Assembly (NCBI RefSeq): GCF_002770595.1
Contig: NZ_CP022986.1
Span: 4,216,001-4,280,000 of the forward strand
Direction: 5' to 3'
From: Chryseobacterium camelliae
Lineage (GTDB): Bacteria; Bacteroidota; Bacteroidia; Flavobacteriales; Weeksellaceae
Length of the DNA stretch: 64,000 nucleotides
Shown here: positions 26,863 through 35,784 of the stretch, one piece after another
How the letters are laid out: each line of letters starts with the position of its first letter
Position numbering within the stretch: position 1 is the first letter of the stretch
The notes under the pieces: generated by a model
Databases searched by the model: none
The model's input: only the letters and a program-made list of their open reading frames with translations
Told to the model about the DNA's origin: nothing
Program-made: the position numbers and the translations under genes

Positions 26863-28608
26863 ATGAACACCATTCAGAAAACAGGCTATGAGCCACAGGT
26901 GGAGGAACATGGGAAAGCCGTAGAGATTTCAGGATCCAAGGCCGTACTGGAAGCGTTGCTGGAAGAAGGCGTGGATACCGTTTTCGGATATCCGGGAGGG
27001 GCCATTATGCCCATTTATGATGCTTTATATGATTATAACAGCCAGCTGAAACATATTTTGGTTCGTCATGAGCAGGGAGCCATCCATGCTGCCCAGGGTT
27101 TTGCAAGAAGCTCCGGGAAAACAGGAGTGGTTTTTGCCACCAGCGGTCCGGGCGCGACCAATCTGGTGACCGGACTGGCAGACGCCATGATAGACAGCAA
27201 CCCCATTGTATGTATTACAGGACAGGTTTTTGCCTCGCTTTTGGGAACCGATGCTTTTCAGGAGACGGATGTGATCAACATCACAACGCCCATTACCAAA
27301 TGGAACTATCAGGTGACGGATGCTTCGGAGATTCCTGAAGCCATTGCCAGGGCATTTCATATTGCATCAACCGGCCGCCCCGGTCCTGTATTGATTGATA
27401 TCACCAAAAATGCACAGCTGCAGTTGTTTGATTATATGGGATATAAGAAATGCAGCCATATCAGGAGTTACCGTCCTGAACCTGAAATCAGGAAGGAGTA
27501 CATTGAAAAAGCAGCAGCACTGATCAATCTGGCTCAGAAACCGTTGGTCCTGTTTGGCCAGGGGGTCATTCTCGGTAAGGCTGAAGCTGAATTCAGGGCA
27601 TTTATTGAAAAGGCAGGCATTCCCTCAGCAGCAACCCTGTTAGGCCTGAGTGCTTTACCTTCCGATCATGAACTCCATGTAGGCATGCTCGGGATGCACG
27701 GCAATTACGCTCCGAATGTGATGACCAATGAGTGCGATGTCCTCATTGCAGTGGGAATGCGTTTCGATGACCGGGTGACCGGGCGGCTGGACCAGTATGC
27801 AAAACAGGCAAAGATCATCCATCTGGATATTGATCCCGCGGAAATCGATAAAAATGTGAAAACGACAGTGCCTGTCTGGGGGAACTGTAAAAAAACACTT
27901 CCCATGCTGACAGAATTGATCCATCCGGGAAACCATGGTGACTGGCTTCAGCAATTCCGTGAACTGGAGAAAGAAGAAGTGAAAGAAGTCATTCACAATG
28001 AGCTGAACCCTTCCGGTGAAGTCATGACCATGGGGGAAGTGATCAAAGTTTTGAATGAACTCACCAACGGTGATGCCATTATTACGACCGATGTCGGGCA
28101 GCATCAGATGGTAGCCAGCCGGTATGCGAAATTCAACCATTCAAAATCCAGTGTAACGTCCGGAGGCCTCGGAACGATGGGGTTTGGTCTTCCCGCCGCC
28201 ATCGGGGCCTGGTACGGAGCACCGGAAAAAACCGTGATGGCCATTGTAGGGGATGGGGGCTTCCAGATGACGCTTCAGGAACTGGGAACGATAATGCAGT
28301 TCGGCGCCAAAGTGAAGATTATCATCCTGAACAATGAATTTTTAGGCATGGTGCGCCAGTGGCAACAGCTGTTTAATGAGCGGCGTTATTCTTTTGTAGA
28401 TATAACGAGCCCTAATTTCGTTGCCCTTGCCAAAGCCTACCACATTGACGGGCAGAAAGTTTCCAAAAGGAAAGACCTTAAAGAAGCTCTTAAAACAGCC
28501 CTGGATCATGACGGAGCCTACCTTCTGGAAGTGATGGTAGGTAAGGAAAACAATGTTTTCCCGATGGTTACCCAGGGTTCATCCGTTTCAGATATCCGTT
28601 TAAAATAA
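26863..28608 (+). CDS. ilvB: Acetolactate synthase large (catalytic) subunit
   Basis: ThDP- and FAD-dependent enzyme that condenses pyruvate to acetolactate or, with 2-ketobutyrate, to acetohydroxybutyrate. The catalytic Glu lies in VRHEQGAIHAAQGFARSSG, the FAD region follows (VGMRFDDRVTGRL), and the ThDP motif is GDGGFQMTLQELGT...ILNNEFLGMVRQW (split). The length of 581 residues is usual. It is followed after seven bases by its regulatory subunit gene ilvN. Confidence 0.97.
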   Translation: MNTIQKTGYEPQVEEHGKAVEISGSKAVLEALLEEGVDTVFGYPGGAIMPIYDALYDYNSQLKHILVRHEQGAIHAAQGFARSSGKTGVVFATSGPGATNLVTGLADAMIDSNPIVCITGQVFASLLGTDAFQETDVINITTPITKWNYQVTDASEIPEAIARAFHIASTGRPGPVLIDITKNAQLQLFDYMGYKKCSHIRSYRPEPEIRKEYIEKAAALINLAQKPLVLFGQGVILGKAEAEFRAFIEKAGIPSAATLLGLSALPSDHELHVGMLGMHGNYAPNVMTNECDVLIAVGMRFDDRVTGRLDQYAKQAKIIHLDIDPAEIDKNVKTTVPVWGNCKKTLPMLTELIHPGNHGDWLQQFRELEKEEVKEVIHNELNPSGEVMTMGEVIKVLNELTNGDAIITTDVGQHQMVASRYAKFNHSKSSVTSGGLGTMGFGLPAAIGAWYGAPEKTVMAIVGDGGFQMTLQELGTIMQFGAKVKIIILNNEFLGMVRQWQQLFNERRYSFVDITSPNFVALAKAYHIDGQKVSKRKDLKEALKTALDHDGAYLLEVMVGKENNVFPMVTQGSSVSDIRLK

Positions 28609-28615
28609 TACGATC

Positions 28616-29206
28616 ATGGAAAAAAAAGAATATACCATCACCCTGTACACAGAAAATTCAATCGGTCTGATAGGACGGATCTCAGGGATTTTCTCACGGA
28701 GGAAAATTAATATAGAAAGTTTAAACACCTCACCGTCTGAGGCAGAGGGGATCCACCGCTTTACCATTGTCATTCAGGAGTCGGAGGAAGTGCTTAAAAA
28801 ACTTTGCCGGCAGCTTGAAAAACAGATAGATGTACTGAAAGCTTATTACAATACGGATGAAGAAATTGTCTGGCAGGAGCAGGCACTCTATAAGGTTCCC
28901 GCAGATGTGGTTACTGAAAAATTATATGTGGAACGCCTTCTCCGGCAGTACGGAGCGAGTACTGTAGTCATCCGCCAGGATTATATTGTGTTTGAAACTG
29001 CAGGACACCGGGAAGAAATAGACCGGCTTACCGAAGAGCTGAACAAATACGGACTCATAGAATTCGTGCGCGGGGCCAGGATTGCCATCATTAAAGACAG
29101 TGCAGGGTTCCATGAAAAGCTGATGGAATTTGACCATCGTGAGCCGTCTCCAAATCTGGTTGAAAACGAATACCTGGACCAGAGGGGAAGCGTTTTCACG
29201 ATGTAA
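28616..29206 (+). CDS. ilvN: Acetolactate synthase small (regulatory) subunit
   Basis: 196 residues: an N-terminal ACT domain (TLYTENSIGLIGRISGIF, then KINIESLNTSPSE) that binds the feedback inhibitor valine, and a C-terminal ALS regulatory domain (YGLIEFVRGARIAI). The longer-than-E. coli length matches the IlvH-like type with two domains. It is placed directly after ilvB, so subunits are made together. Confidence 0.95.
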   Translation: MEKKEYTITLYTENSIGLIGRISGIFSRRKINIESLNTSPSEAEGIHRFTIVIQESEEVLKKLCRQLEKQIDVLKAYYNTDEEIVWQEQALYKVPADVVTEKLYVERLLRQYGASTVVIRQDYIVFETAGHREEIDRLTEELNKYGLIEFVRGARIAIIKDSAGFHEKLMEFDHREPSPNLVENEYLDQRGSVFTM

Positions 29207-29251
29207 CCTTCACCATCTCATTTATTATCATCATCATCAATATTCATCATG

Positions 29252-29278
29252 AAGTCAGTGATAAAAACACTCTGACTT
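29252..29278 (+). other. Hairpin between ilvN and ilvC
   Basis: AAGTCAGTG (29252-29260) can pair with CAC-TCTGACTT (29268-29278) with a two-base bulge. No T-tract follows, so it is not a normal terminator. It may be an mRNA processing or stability element inside the operon. Confidence 0.4.
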
Positions 29279-29297
29279 GCAACTTAAAATTAAAAAA

Positions 29298-30779
29298 ATG
29301 ACAAATTATTTCAATACACTTTCACTTCGTGAACAATTATTACAATTAGGACAGGCAGAATTTTTAGATTCTTCAGAATTTTCAGAGGGTGTGGAAGCGC
29401 TTAAAGGAAAGAAAATCGTAATTGTAGGATGCGGTGCGCAGGGCCTTAATCAGGGCCTTAACCTGAGGGACAGCGGCCTGGATGTATCGTATGCCTTACG
29501 CAAGGAAGCTATTGACGGTCAAAGGGCATCATGGAAAAATGCCACCGAAAATAATTTTCAGGTAGGGACTTATGAAGAGCTGATCCCGACGGCAGATCTC
29601 GTTATCAATCTTACGCCGGACAAACAGCATACTTCCGTTATCAATGCCGTGCAGCCTCTGATGAAGCAGGGAGCTACATTGTCATATTCCCATGGATTCA
29701 ATATTGTAGAAGAAGGTATGCAGATCCGTAAAGATGTAACGGTGATCATGGTCGCCCCGAAATCACCGGGTTCCGAAGTGAGGGCAGAATTCGTAAGGGG
29801 ATTCGGAGTGCCTACGCTGATTGCCGTGCATCCTGAAAATGACCCTCAGGGAAAAGGCTGGGCAGAAGCAAAAGCCTATTGTGCAGGAACAGGCGGGCAT
29901 AAAGCCGGTGTCCTCAAATCTTCTTTCGTGGCGGAAGTAAAATCTGATTTAATGGGTGAGCAGACTATTCTTTGCGGCCTTTTGCAGACCGGCTCTATCC
30001 TTTCATTCGATAAAATGGTGGAAAAAGGAATTGATCCGGGGTATGCTTCGCAGCTTGTACAATATGGTGTTGAAGTGATCACTGAAGCTTTGAAGCACGG
30101 CGGAGTAAGCGGGATGTTCGACCGGTTGAGCAACCCTGCGAAACTGAAAGCTTTTGAGGTTTCAGAAGAACTTAAAGAGATCATGCGTCCACTGTTTCAG
30201 AAACACCAGGATGATATCATGTCAGGACAGTTTTCCAAAACCATGATGGAAGACTGGGCGAATGACGATGCCCAGCTGTTGAAATGGAGGGCGGAAACAG
30301 GAGAAACAGCTTTTGAAAAAACACCGGCAGCCAATGCCGATATTCCGGAGCAGGAATATTTTGACCATTATACCCTGATGGCAGCTTTCATAAGAGCCGG
30401 AGTGGAACTGGCGTTCGAAACCATGGTAGATGCAGGGATCAAAGCAGAATCCGCTTATTACGAATCATTACACGAAACTCCTTTGATTGCCAATACCATT
30501 GCCAGGAAAAAACTGTTTGAGATGAACCGTGTTATCTCCGATACCGCAGAATACGGATGTTATCTTTTTGATCAGGCATGTAAACCTTTGCTGGCAGACT
30601 TTATGAAAACAGTAGAGGTGGATCTGGCCGGTAAAAACTTCAATGAAGGTAAAGACGGCTCCGTAGACAATGCAACGCTTGTGAAGGTTAATGAAGTACT
30701 CAGGAACCATCCGGTGGAAGTCGTGGGAAGAAAGCTAAGGAAAGCCATGACGGCCATGAAATCCATCAAAACGGCATAG
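29298..30779 (+). CDS. ilvC: Ketol-acid reductoisomerase, class II
   Basis: Mg2+- and NADPH-dependent enzyme that isomerises and reduces acetolactate in valine and isoleucine synthesis. The nucleotide fold reads [20 protein letters not shown], and the long C-terminal knotted domain is duplicated, giving 493 residues, as in E. coli IlvC, not the short class I. Conserved acidic metal-binding parts lie in [22 protein letters not shown] 29298 ([14 protein letters not shown]) matches the family N-terminus; an upstream TTG at 29277 falls in the preceding hairpin. Confidence 0.96.
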   Translation: MTNYFNTLSLREQLLQLGQAEFLDSSEFSEGVEALKGKKIVIVGCGAQGLNQGLNLRDSGLDVSYALRKEAIDGQRASWKNATENNFQVGTYEELIPTADLVINLTPDKQHTSVINAVQPLMKQGATLSYSHGFNIVEEGMQIRKDVTVIMVAPKSPGSEVRAEFVRGFGVPTLIAVHPENDPQGKGWAEAKAYCAGTGGHKAGVLKSSFVAEVKSDLMGEQTILCGLLQTGSILSFDKMVEKGIDPGYASQLVQYGVEVITEALKHGGVSGMFDRLSNPAKLKAFEVSEELKEIMRPLFQKHQDDIMSGQFSKTMMEDWANDDAQLLKWRAETGETAFEKTPAANADIPEQEYFDHYTLMAAFIRAGVELAFETMVDAGIKAESAYYESLHETPLIANTIARKKLFEMNRVISDTAEYGCYLFDQACKPLLADFMKTVEVDLAGKNFNEGKDGSVDNATLVKVNEVLRNHPVEVVGRKLRKAMTAMKSIKTA

Positions 30780-30823
30780 CATCTGCCTGTGCAGACGTGC
30801 TCCGGTTAAACCATTAAAAAAGA

Positions 30824-32101
30824 ATGGAAAAAATGAAGACGAAAGAAAATCAGCATCGTTTAACGATCGATGCCATCAACAAAGCCAAGGAAAATATTGC
30901 CGGTGTTGTAGTCACCACACCGCTGCAGGAAAACTTCCGGCTTTCCAGAAACCTGAAAGCAAAAATCCTTTTGAAAAGAGAAGACCTGCAGCCGGTACGT
31001 TCTTACAAGCTGAGGGGTGCGTACCACAAGATTAAAACTCTTTTCGACCAGGGGAAAACGGATGGCGGAGTCGTGTGCGCCAGTGCCGGCAATCATGCGC
31101 AGGGTGTAGCGTTAGCCTGCTATGAGCTGAAGATCAGTGGTGTCATTTTCATGCCGGTAACCACTCCCAAGCAAAAACTGGAGCAGGTCAAAATGTTCGG
31201 GGGCGAATACGTTAGCTTACAGCTGACAGGGGATACGTTTGACGAATCCAAACAGGCAGCAATAGAGTACAGCAGGCAAAATGACACCATGTTTATCCAT
31301 CCCTTTGATGATCCTCAGATCATCGAAGGGCAGGCTACCCTGGCCATGGAAATCCTCGAGCAGTCCGACACGAAAATAGACTACCTTTTTGCGCCGGTTG
31401 GCGGCGGAGGCCTGATTTCAGGAATTGTCAGTGTATTTTCGCTGCTGTCTCCCCATACCAAAATTATCGCGGTGGAGCCTAAGGGTGCCGCCTCGATGAA
31501 AGCGGCTCTTGAAGCAGGTGAAAATATAGAGTTGCCATCCATTGATAAATTTGTGGACGGTGCCGCGGTTCAGAAAGTCGGGAACCTGCCTTTTCATATC
31601 TGTAAAGATTACCTCAGCGGCTGCATCACAGTAGACGAAGGAAAAGTCTGCGATACCATCCTGGAAATGTACAATAAAGATGCGGTGGTCCTGGAACCGG
31701 CCGGTGCTTTGTCGCTTTCAGCACTGGAACAGTACGCCGCGGAACTGGAAGGGAAAACAGCCGTCTGCATCATTAGTGGCAGCAACAATGACATTACCAG
31801 GATGGAAGAGATCAAAGAACGGGCGATGCTGTATAAGGGCATTAAGCATTATTTCCTCGTGAAATTTCCGCAACGTCCGGGATCCCTCAAAGAATTTGTC
31901 CTGAATGTCCTTGGAGCCGACGATGATATTGCTTTTTTTGAATACACCAAAAGAAATTCAAGGGAAACCGCTCTGGCTACCGTAGGCATCGAGCTGGCCC
32001 GTTCCTCCGATTTTGAAGGGCTGAAACAGAGGATGCAGGATCGGGGATACTTTGAAGCCTATCTCAATAGGAGCCCACAGGTGCTGAACCTGCTGATCTG
32101 A
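30824..32101 (+). CDS. ilvA: Threonine dehydratase, biosynthetic
   Basis: PLP enzyme that deaminates threonine to 2-ketobutyrate, the first step of isoleucine synthesis. PLP lysine is in VRSYKLRGAYHK; the phosphate loop is GGGGLISG. The C-terminal part (from about residue 335, HYFLVKFPQRPGSLKEFV) is one ACT-like regulatory domain, so it is the shorter 425-residue form. Being last in the ilv operon, it is subject to the upstream leader attenuator unless an internal promoter exists. Another start a few codons later (MKTKENQ) is possible. Confidence 0.95.
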   Translation: MEKMKTKENQHRLTIDAINKAKENIAGVVVTTPLQENFRLSRNLKAKILLKREDLQPVRSYKLRGAYHKIKTLFDQGKTDGGVVCASAGNHAQGVALACYELKISGVIFMPVTTPKQKLEQVKMFGGEYVSLQLTGDTFDESKQAAIEYSRQNDTMFIHPFDDPQIIEGQATLAMEILEQSDTKIDYLFAPVGGGGLISGIVSVFSLLSPHTKIIAVEPKGAASMKAALEAGENIELPSIDKFVDGAAVQKVGNLPFHICKDYLSGCITVDEGKVCDTILEMYNKDAVVLEPAGALSLSALEQYAAELEGKTAVCIISGSNNDITRMEEIKERAMLYKGIKHYFLVKFPQRPGSLKEFVLNVLGADDDIAFFEYTKRNSRETALATVGIELARSSDFEGLKQRMQDRGYFEAYLNRSPQVLNLLI

Positions 32102-32234
32102 TTAAAATTTTCAGATAATTATCCTACATCAAGAATATAATGCCCGTCTTTGCGTAATTTTGCCGGAATGACCCGCAATAATTTGCCGGATAATACTCAT
32201 TTAAAGGATAATTTATTTTAAACCAAAATATACA

Positions 32235-32786
32235 ATGAAAATTTTAGCTATAGCAGGAAGCAATTCAGACACCTCGATCAATAAGCAGCTGGTAACATAC
32301 GCCGCTTCATTATTTGAACATGCAGAAATCGAAACGGTAGACATGAACGATTTCGAAATGCCGCTGTACAAGCATCAGCGCGAAGTGGAAAGCGGAGTGC
32401 CGCAGCAGGCCGTGGATCTAGCATCCAAAATCGATGGAGCCCATGTGCTTCTGGTGGCCCTTTCCGAACACAACGGAACCTATTCCGCAGCGTTTAAGAA
32501 TGTGTTCGACTGGACCTCAAGAATCAAAAATCGCGCAGTATGGAATGAAGTGCCGATGCTTTTGATGGCTACCGCTCCCGGCGGAAGAGGCGGTCTCGGC
32601 GTTCTGGAAGCTGCAGAAAAACGTTTCCCGCTTCACGGAGGCAATATTGTAGGTACTTTTTCACTTCCGTTCTTTAACGATAATTTTGATAAAGAAAATC
32701 AGAAAATATCAAACGAGGAGAAAGACAATGAATTAAAGGAATTGGTACAGAAGATTTCTGCAATTGAGTCGATCCTTGAAAAATAG
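32235..32786 (+). CDS. NADPH-dependent FMN reductase family protein
   Basis: 183-residue flavodoxin-like protein. ILAIAGSNSDTSINKQL is the FMN phosphate-binding start, and LVALSEHNGTYSAAFKNVFDW is the usual flavin/dimer region; TAPGGRGGLGVLEAAE follows. Members reduce FMN, quinones or azo dyes with NAD(P)H. It lies alone between the ilv and purine genes. A TAATTTTG element (32155-32162) is a possible -7 box, although 70 bases separate it from the ATG. Confidence 0.87.
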   Translation: MKILAIAGSNSDTSINKQLVTYAASLFEHAEIETVDMNDFEMPLYKHQREVESGVPQQAVDLASKIDGAHVLLVALSEHNGTYSAAFKNVFDWTSRIKNRAVWNEVPMLLMATAPGGRGGLGVLEAAEKRFPLHGGNIVGTFSLPFFNDNFDKENQKISNEEKDNELKELVQKISAIESILEK

Positions 32787-32789
32787 AAT

Positions 32790-32819
32790 TTGAATATTCA
32801 TTTTAAATTACTATTTTTG
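32790..32819 (+). promoter_or_regulatory. Promoter of the short purM-upstream transcript
   Basis: TTG at 32790-32792, exactly 19 bases of spacer, then TATTTTTG at 32812-32819 (TAnnTTTG). It overlaps no gene and points at the 24-codon ORF and terminator that follow. Confidence 0.75.
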
Positions 32820-32833
32820 CAAAAAGAAAAGAG

Positions 32834-32908
32834 ATGAAAATTCAGACCTACTACAAGCAATGTTTTTCCGGAAAAGGCAAAACTGTGGGCTCTGAAATTC
32901 TGAGATAA
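32834..32908 (+). CDS. 24-aa leader-like peptide upstream of purM
   Basis: ATG to TAA gives a 24-residue peptide beginning MKIQTYYKQCFSGKG and ending SEILR. It is preceded by AAAAGAG, a plausible ribosome site, and by a near-perfect promoter. A strong terminator starts eight bases after the stop. I do not recognise it. The arrangement is that of a leader peptide or a tiny independent gene. No repeated codon run marks it as a classic amino-acid attenuator, and I could not draw an antiterminator. Confidence 0.55.
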   Translation: MKIQTYYKQCFSGKGKTVGSEILR

Positions 32909-32915
32909 AACAACG

Positions 32916-32947
32916 GCCGATAATCTACCAAGATTGTCGGCTTTTTT
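32916..32947 (+). terminator. Terminator between the 24-aa ORF and purM
   Basis: GCCGATAATCT (32916-32926) pairs over 11 bp, one T-G included, with AGATTGTCGGC (32931-32941) around loop ACCA, followed by six T. Transcription that starts at 32826 would stop here after roughly 120 bases unless the hairpin is regulated. Confidence 0.88.
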
Positions 32948-33058
32948 GTTTCCGAAATTTAAAATTGAAACGTAAATAATAGTAGAGATACAAGATCGGA
33001 AACCAGGCCCGGACCATGCACCCGGAATCTGGAATCTGATATCAAAAATCCGAATACA

Positions 33059-34051
33059 ATGAGCAATACTTACAAATCTGCAGGTGTAGACAAAGAAGAA
33101 GGATATAAAACGGTTGATAAAATCAAAAAAGCAGTTGGGGAAACCCATAATTCCCGGGTGCTGAACCAATTGGGAAGCTTCGGTGCCTTTTATGAAATCG
33201 GAGGGTACAAAAACCCGGTATTGGTTTCCGGAACAGACGGGGTAGGAACAAAACTTAAAATTGCTTTGGATACGAAACAGTATGACTCTATCGGGATCGA
33301 CTGTTTTGCCATGTGTGCCAATGACATCCTTTGCCATGGTGCAAAGCCGCTCTTCTTTTTAGATTACCTGGCTTGCGGAAAGCTGGATTCCGAAGTAGCC
33401 GCTGAAATTGTCCTGGGGATGGTGAAAGCCTGCAAAGACAACCAGTGCGCGCTTATTGGTGGTGAAACGGCTGAAATGCCGGGCATGTACCAGCCGGGAG
33501 ATTACGATGTCGCAGGATTCTGTGTAGGGATTGTAGAAAAAGATCAGATCATTGACGGTTCGGCCATCAAAGCAGGAAATAAAATTATTGCATTGCCAAG
33601 TTCCGGGTTCCATTCCAACGGATTCTCCCTGGTAAGAAAAATATTCCCGGATTTTGAGGAAGAATTTGAAGGTAAACCGCTGTATGAAACCCTTCTGGTT
33701 CCTACAAGGCTGTACTTCAAAGACATTCATAAGGTCCTTGAGGAAGTCAATGTGGCTGGAATTGCCCATATTACCGGAGGAGGATTATACGAAAATGTTC
33801 CGAGGATTATTCCTCAGGGATTATGTGCTTCTATTGATGCTTCAAAAATCAGGATCCCGAATATCATGCTTGAACTGGAAAAGAGAGGCGGAATCGCCCG
33901 CGAAGAAATGTTTGGTACTTTCAATATGGGAATCGGAATGACCCTGGTCGTAGATGCAGAACATGCTGAAAAAATCCTTCACCTTCTGGATGATGCCTAC
34001 GAGATCGGAGAAATCACAGAGGGGAGCGAAAAAATAGATTTAAAATTTTAA
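33059..34051 (+). CDS. purM: Phosphoribosylformylglycinamidine cyclo-ligase (AIR synthetase)
   Basis: ATP-dependent fifth step of purine synthesis, closing the imidazole ring. Family blocks are VSGTDGVGTKLKIAL, DCFAMCANDILCHGAKPLFFLDYLACG (split) and GGETAEMPGMY. The 330-residue length is normal. It is the first gene of a purine run (purM, purN, purH, purD, guaA). The 111 bases between the upstream terminator and the ATG show no obvious second promoter. Confidence 0.96.
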   Translation: MSNTYKSAGVDKEEGYKTVDKIKKAVGETHNSRVLNQLGSFGAFYEIGGYKNPVLVSGTDGVGTKLKIALDTKQYDSIGIDCFAMCANDILCHGAKPLFFLDYLACGKLDSEVAAEIVLGMVKACKDNQCALIGGETAEMPGMYQPGDYDVAGFCVGIVEKDQIIDGSAIKAGNKIIALPSSGFHSNGFSLVRKIFPDFEEEFEGKPLYETLLVPTRLYFKDIHKVLEEVNVAGIAHITGGGLYENVPRIIPQGLCASIDASKIRIPNIMLELEKRGGIAREEMFGTFNMGIGMTLVVDAEHAEKILHLLDDAYEIGEITEGSEKIDLKF

Positions 34052-34058
34052 GATACCA

Positions 34059-34109
34059 GATATGAGACATCAGGCATCAGATTGTACCTAACACCTGATG
34101 TCTGATATC
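34059..34109. repeat. Long inverted repeat between purM and purN
   Basis: GATATGAGACATCAGG (34059-34074) and CCTGATGTCTGATATC (34094-34109) are complementary at 15 of 16 positions around a 19-base loop. The loop itself repeats CATCAG. No T-tract follows. It resembles a dispersed palindromic repeat more than a terminator. Confidence 0.6.
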
Positions 34110-34122
34110 CGTCATCTCAATT

Positions 34123-34686
34123 ATGAAAAACATTGTTGTACTTGTTTCCGGTTCGGGGACTAACCTGCAAAGGATTATCGATACCATTGATGAGGGAGCG
34201 ATCCGCAATGCCAGAATATCTCTGGTGGTGGCAGACAGGGATTGTTACGGACTGGAAAGGGCAAAGAAACATACTATTCGCCATGTGCTGATCCCGAGAG
34301 GGAAAGATTTCAGCAATGAATTGGATAAAGTTATTCCTGAGCATACGGATTTAATCGTCCTGGCAGGATTTTTATCTATTCTGAAGCCTGAATTCTGTGA
34401 AAAATGGAGCGGTAAAATAATCAATGTCCACCCGGCACTGCTTCCGAAATACGGAGGTAAAGGCATGTGGGGACACCATGTTCATCATGCCGTGATTGAA
34501 GCCGGGGAAAAAGAAAGCGGCGTAAGCGTTCATTTTGTAACGCCCGGTATTGACGAAGGGGAAATCATCATGCAGAAATCATTTCCGCTGAATGAAGGTG
34601 AAACACCGGAAACCCTGGCCGAAAAAATTCATGAAGTTGAATATGAAATCTTTCCGGAAGCCATTGACAGGGTGCTTAACCCATAA
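34123..34686 (+). CDS. purN: Phosphoribosylglycinamide formyltransferase
   Basis: Third step of purine synthesis, using 10-formyl-tetrahydrofolate. The N-terminal phosphate loop is VLVSGSGTNLQRII. The catalytic Asn-His-Asp set is seen in INVHPALLPKYGGKG and TPGIDEGEIIMQ. The length of 187 residues fits. A GMWGHHVHHAVIEAG block is characteristic. Placed between purM and a dehydrogenase gene, with the palindromic repeat upstream. Confidence 0.95.
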   Translation: MKNIVVLVSGSGTNLQRIIDTIDEGAIRNARISLVVADRDCYGLERAKKHTIRHVLIPRGKDFSNELDKVIPEHTDLIVLAGFLSILKPEFCEKWSGKIINVHPALLPKYGGKGMWGHHVHHAVIEAGEKESGVSVHFVTPGIDEGEIIMQKSFPLNEGETPETLAEKIHEVEYEIFPEAIDRVLNP

Positions 34687-34714
34687 AAGATAGAGGCAAA
34701 CATCAGTAAGAGAT

Positions 34715-35710
34715 ATGAAAACAGACAGCCCTTCATTGATTGCTATTTTGGATGACTATCAGAACTCCGTAAAAACTTTACGCTGTTTTGACATCATCAA
34801 AGATCAGAACGTGCTGGTGCTTACTGAAACCTATAAAGATCCTGAGGTTTTAGCAGAGAAACTGAAGGATGCGGAAGTTTTGGTACTGACCAGGGAACGG
34901 ACTGAGATTAATGAAAATCTCCTTTCACGTTTGCCTAATCTGAAACTGATCAGCCAGACCGGGAAAATATCCAATCACCTGAACCTGGCCGACTGCACGA
35001 AGTTCGGGGTAGCTGTTGCGGAAGGCGTAGGCTCTCCCACTGCTCCGGCAGAACTTACCTGGGCTTTGATGATGAATACGGTACGGAGGATTCCTCAGTC
35101 CATACAATCCATGAAGGAAGGAAAATGGCAGGGTGAAATAGGGGAAACCATTTACGGTAAAACCATTGGGATTTGGGGTTACGGTAAAATAGGAAAGAAA
35201 ATTGCGCAATATGCGAAAGCTTTCGGCGCCAATGTCTTGGTCTGGGGAAGCGAAAACTCCCGGGAAGCAGCAGTACATGACGGCTTTGAGCGCGCAGAAA
35301 GCAAGGAGTACTTTTTTAAAAATGCTGATGTGGTTACCCTTCACCTGAGGCTGAATGGCACCACGTCAGGGATTGTAAAGGAAACGGATCTTATGATGAT
35401 GAAGCCTGGTGCCGCACTGATCAATACCGCAAGGGCCGAACTGATCGAAAAGAATGCCCTGGTCAATGCGCTGAAAAACGGAACACCCGGATTTGCCGGG
35501 ATTGATGTTTACGAGGAAGAGCCCGTGTACAATCCGGACTTTGATCTGCTGAACATGCCGAACGTAGTCTGTACGCCGCACCTGGGATATGTGGAAAGGA
35601 ATGGATATGAGCTGTATTTCGGGAAAGCATTTGAAAATGTTATGGCATTCCTGAACGGCCATCCGGAAAATATTGCCAATCCGGAAGTGATCAATAAGAA
35701 ATCTAAGTAA
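34715..35710 (+). CDS. D-2-hydroxyacid dehydrogenase family protein
   Basis: NAD-binding dehydrogenase of 331 residues in the PGDH/glycerate dehydrogenase group. The Rossmann motif is [19 protein letters not shown]; catalytic Arg is in [10 protein letters not shown], Glu in IDVYEEEPV, and His in [14 protein letters not shown]. It does not carry an ACT domain, so it is not a full-length SerA. It sits inside the purine cluster (28 bases after purN), perhaps supplying serine/glycine-type precursors, but its substrate is unknown. Confidence 0.88.
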   Translation: MKTDSPSLIAILDDYQNSVKTLRCFDIIKDQNVLVLTETYKDPEVLAEKLKDAEVLVLTRERTEINENLLSRLPNLKLISQTGKISNHLNLADCTKFGVAVAEGVGSPTAPAELTWALMMNTVRRIPQSIQSMKEGKWQGEIGETIYGKTIGIWGYGKIGKKIAQYAKAFGANVLVWGSENSREAAVHDGFERAESKEYFFKNADVVTLHLRLNGTTSGIVKETDLMMMKPGAALINTARAELIEKNALVNALKNGTPGFAGIDVYEEEPVYNPDFDLLNMPNVVCTPHLGYVERNGYELYFGKAFENVMAFLNGHPENIANPEVINKKSK

Positions 35711-35716
35711 AAATAA

Positions 35717-35741
35717 AGACCGGAGGTGAAAGAACCGGTCT
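35717..35741 (+). other. Hairpin between the dehydrogenase gene and purH
   Basis: AGACCGG (35717-35723) and CCGGTCT (35735-35741) form a perfect 7-bp stem with an 11-base loop. No T-tract follows, so complete termination is unlikely; an mRNA stability or weak attenuation role is possible. Confidence 0.45.
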
Positions 35742-35784
35742 ACAGTTTGAAATAGCTGTAAAAAGTAAAAAATTGAAAGAAAAG

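Noticed and set aside
29249-29275. Eight-codon ORF (MKSVIKTL) in the ilvN-ilvC spacer
   Set aside because: Too short, no regulatory codons, no terminator; likely chance within the hairpin.
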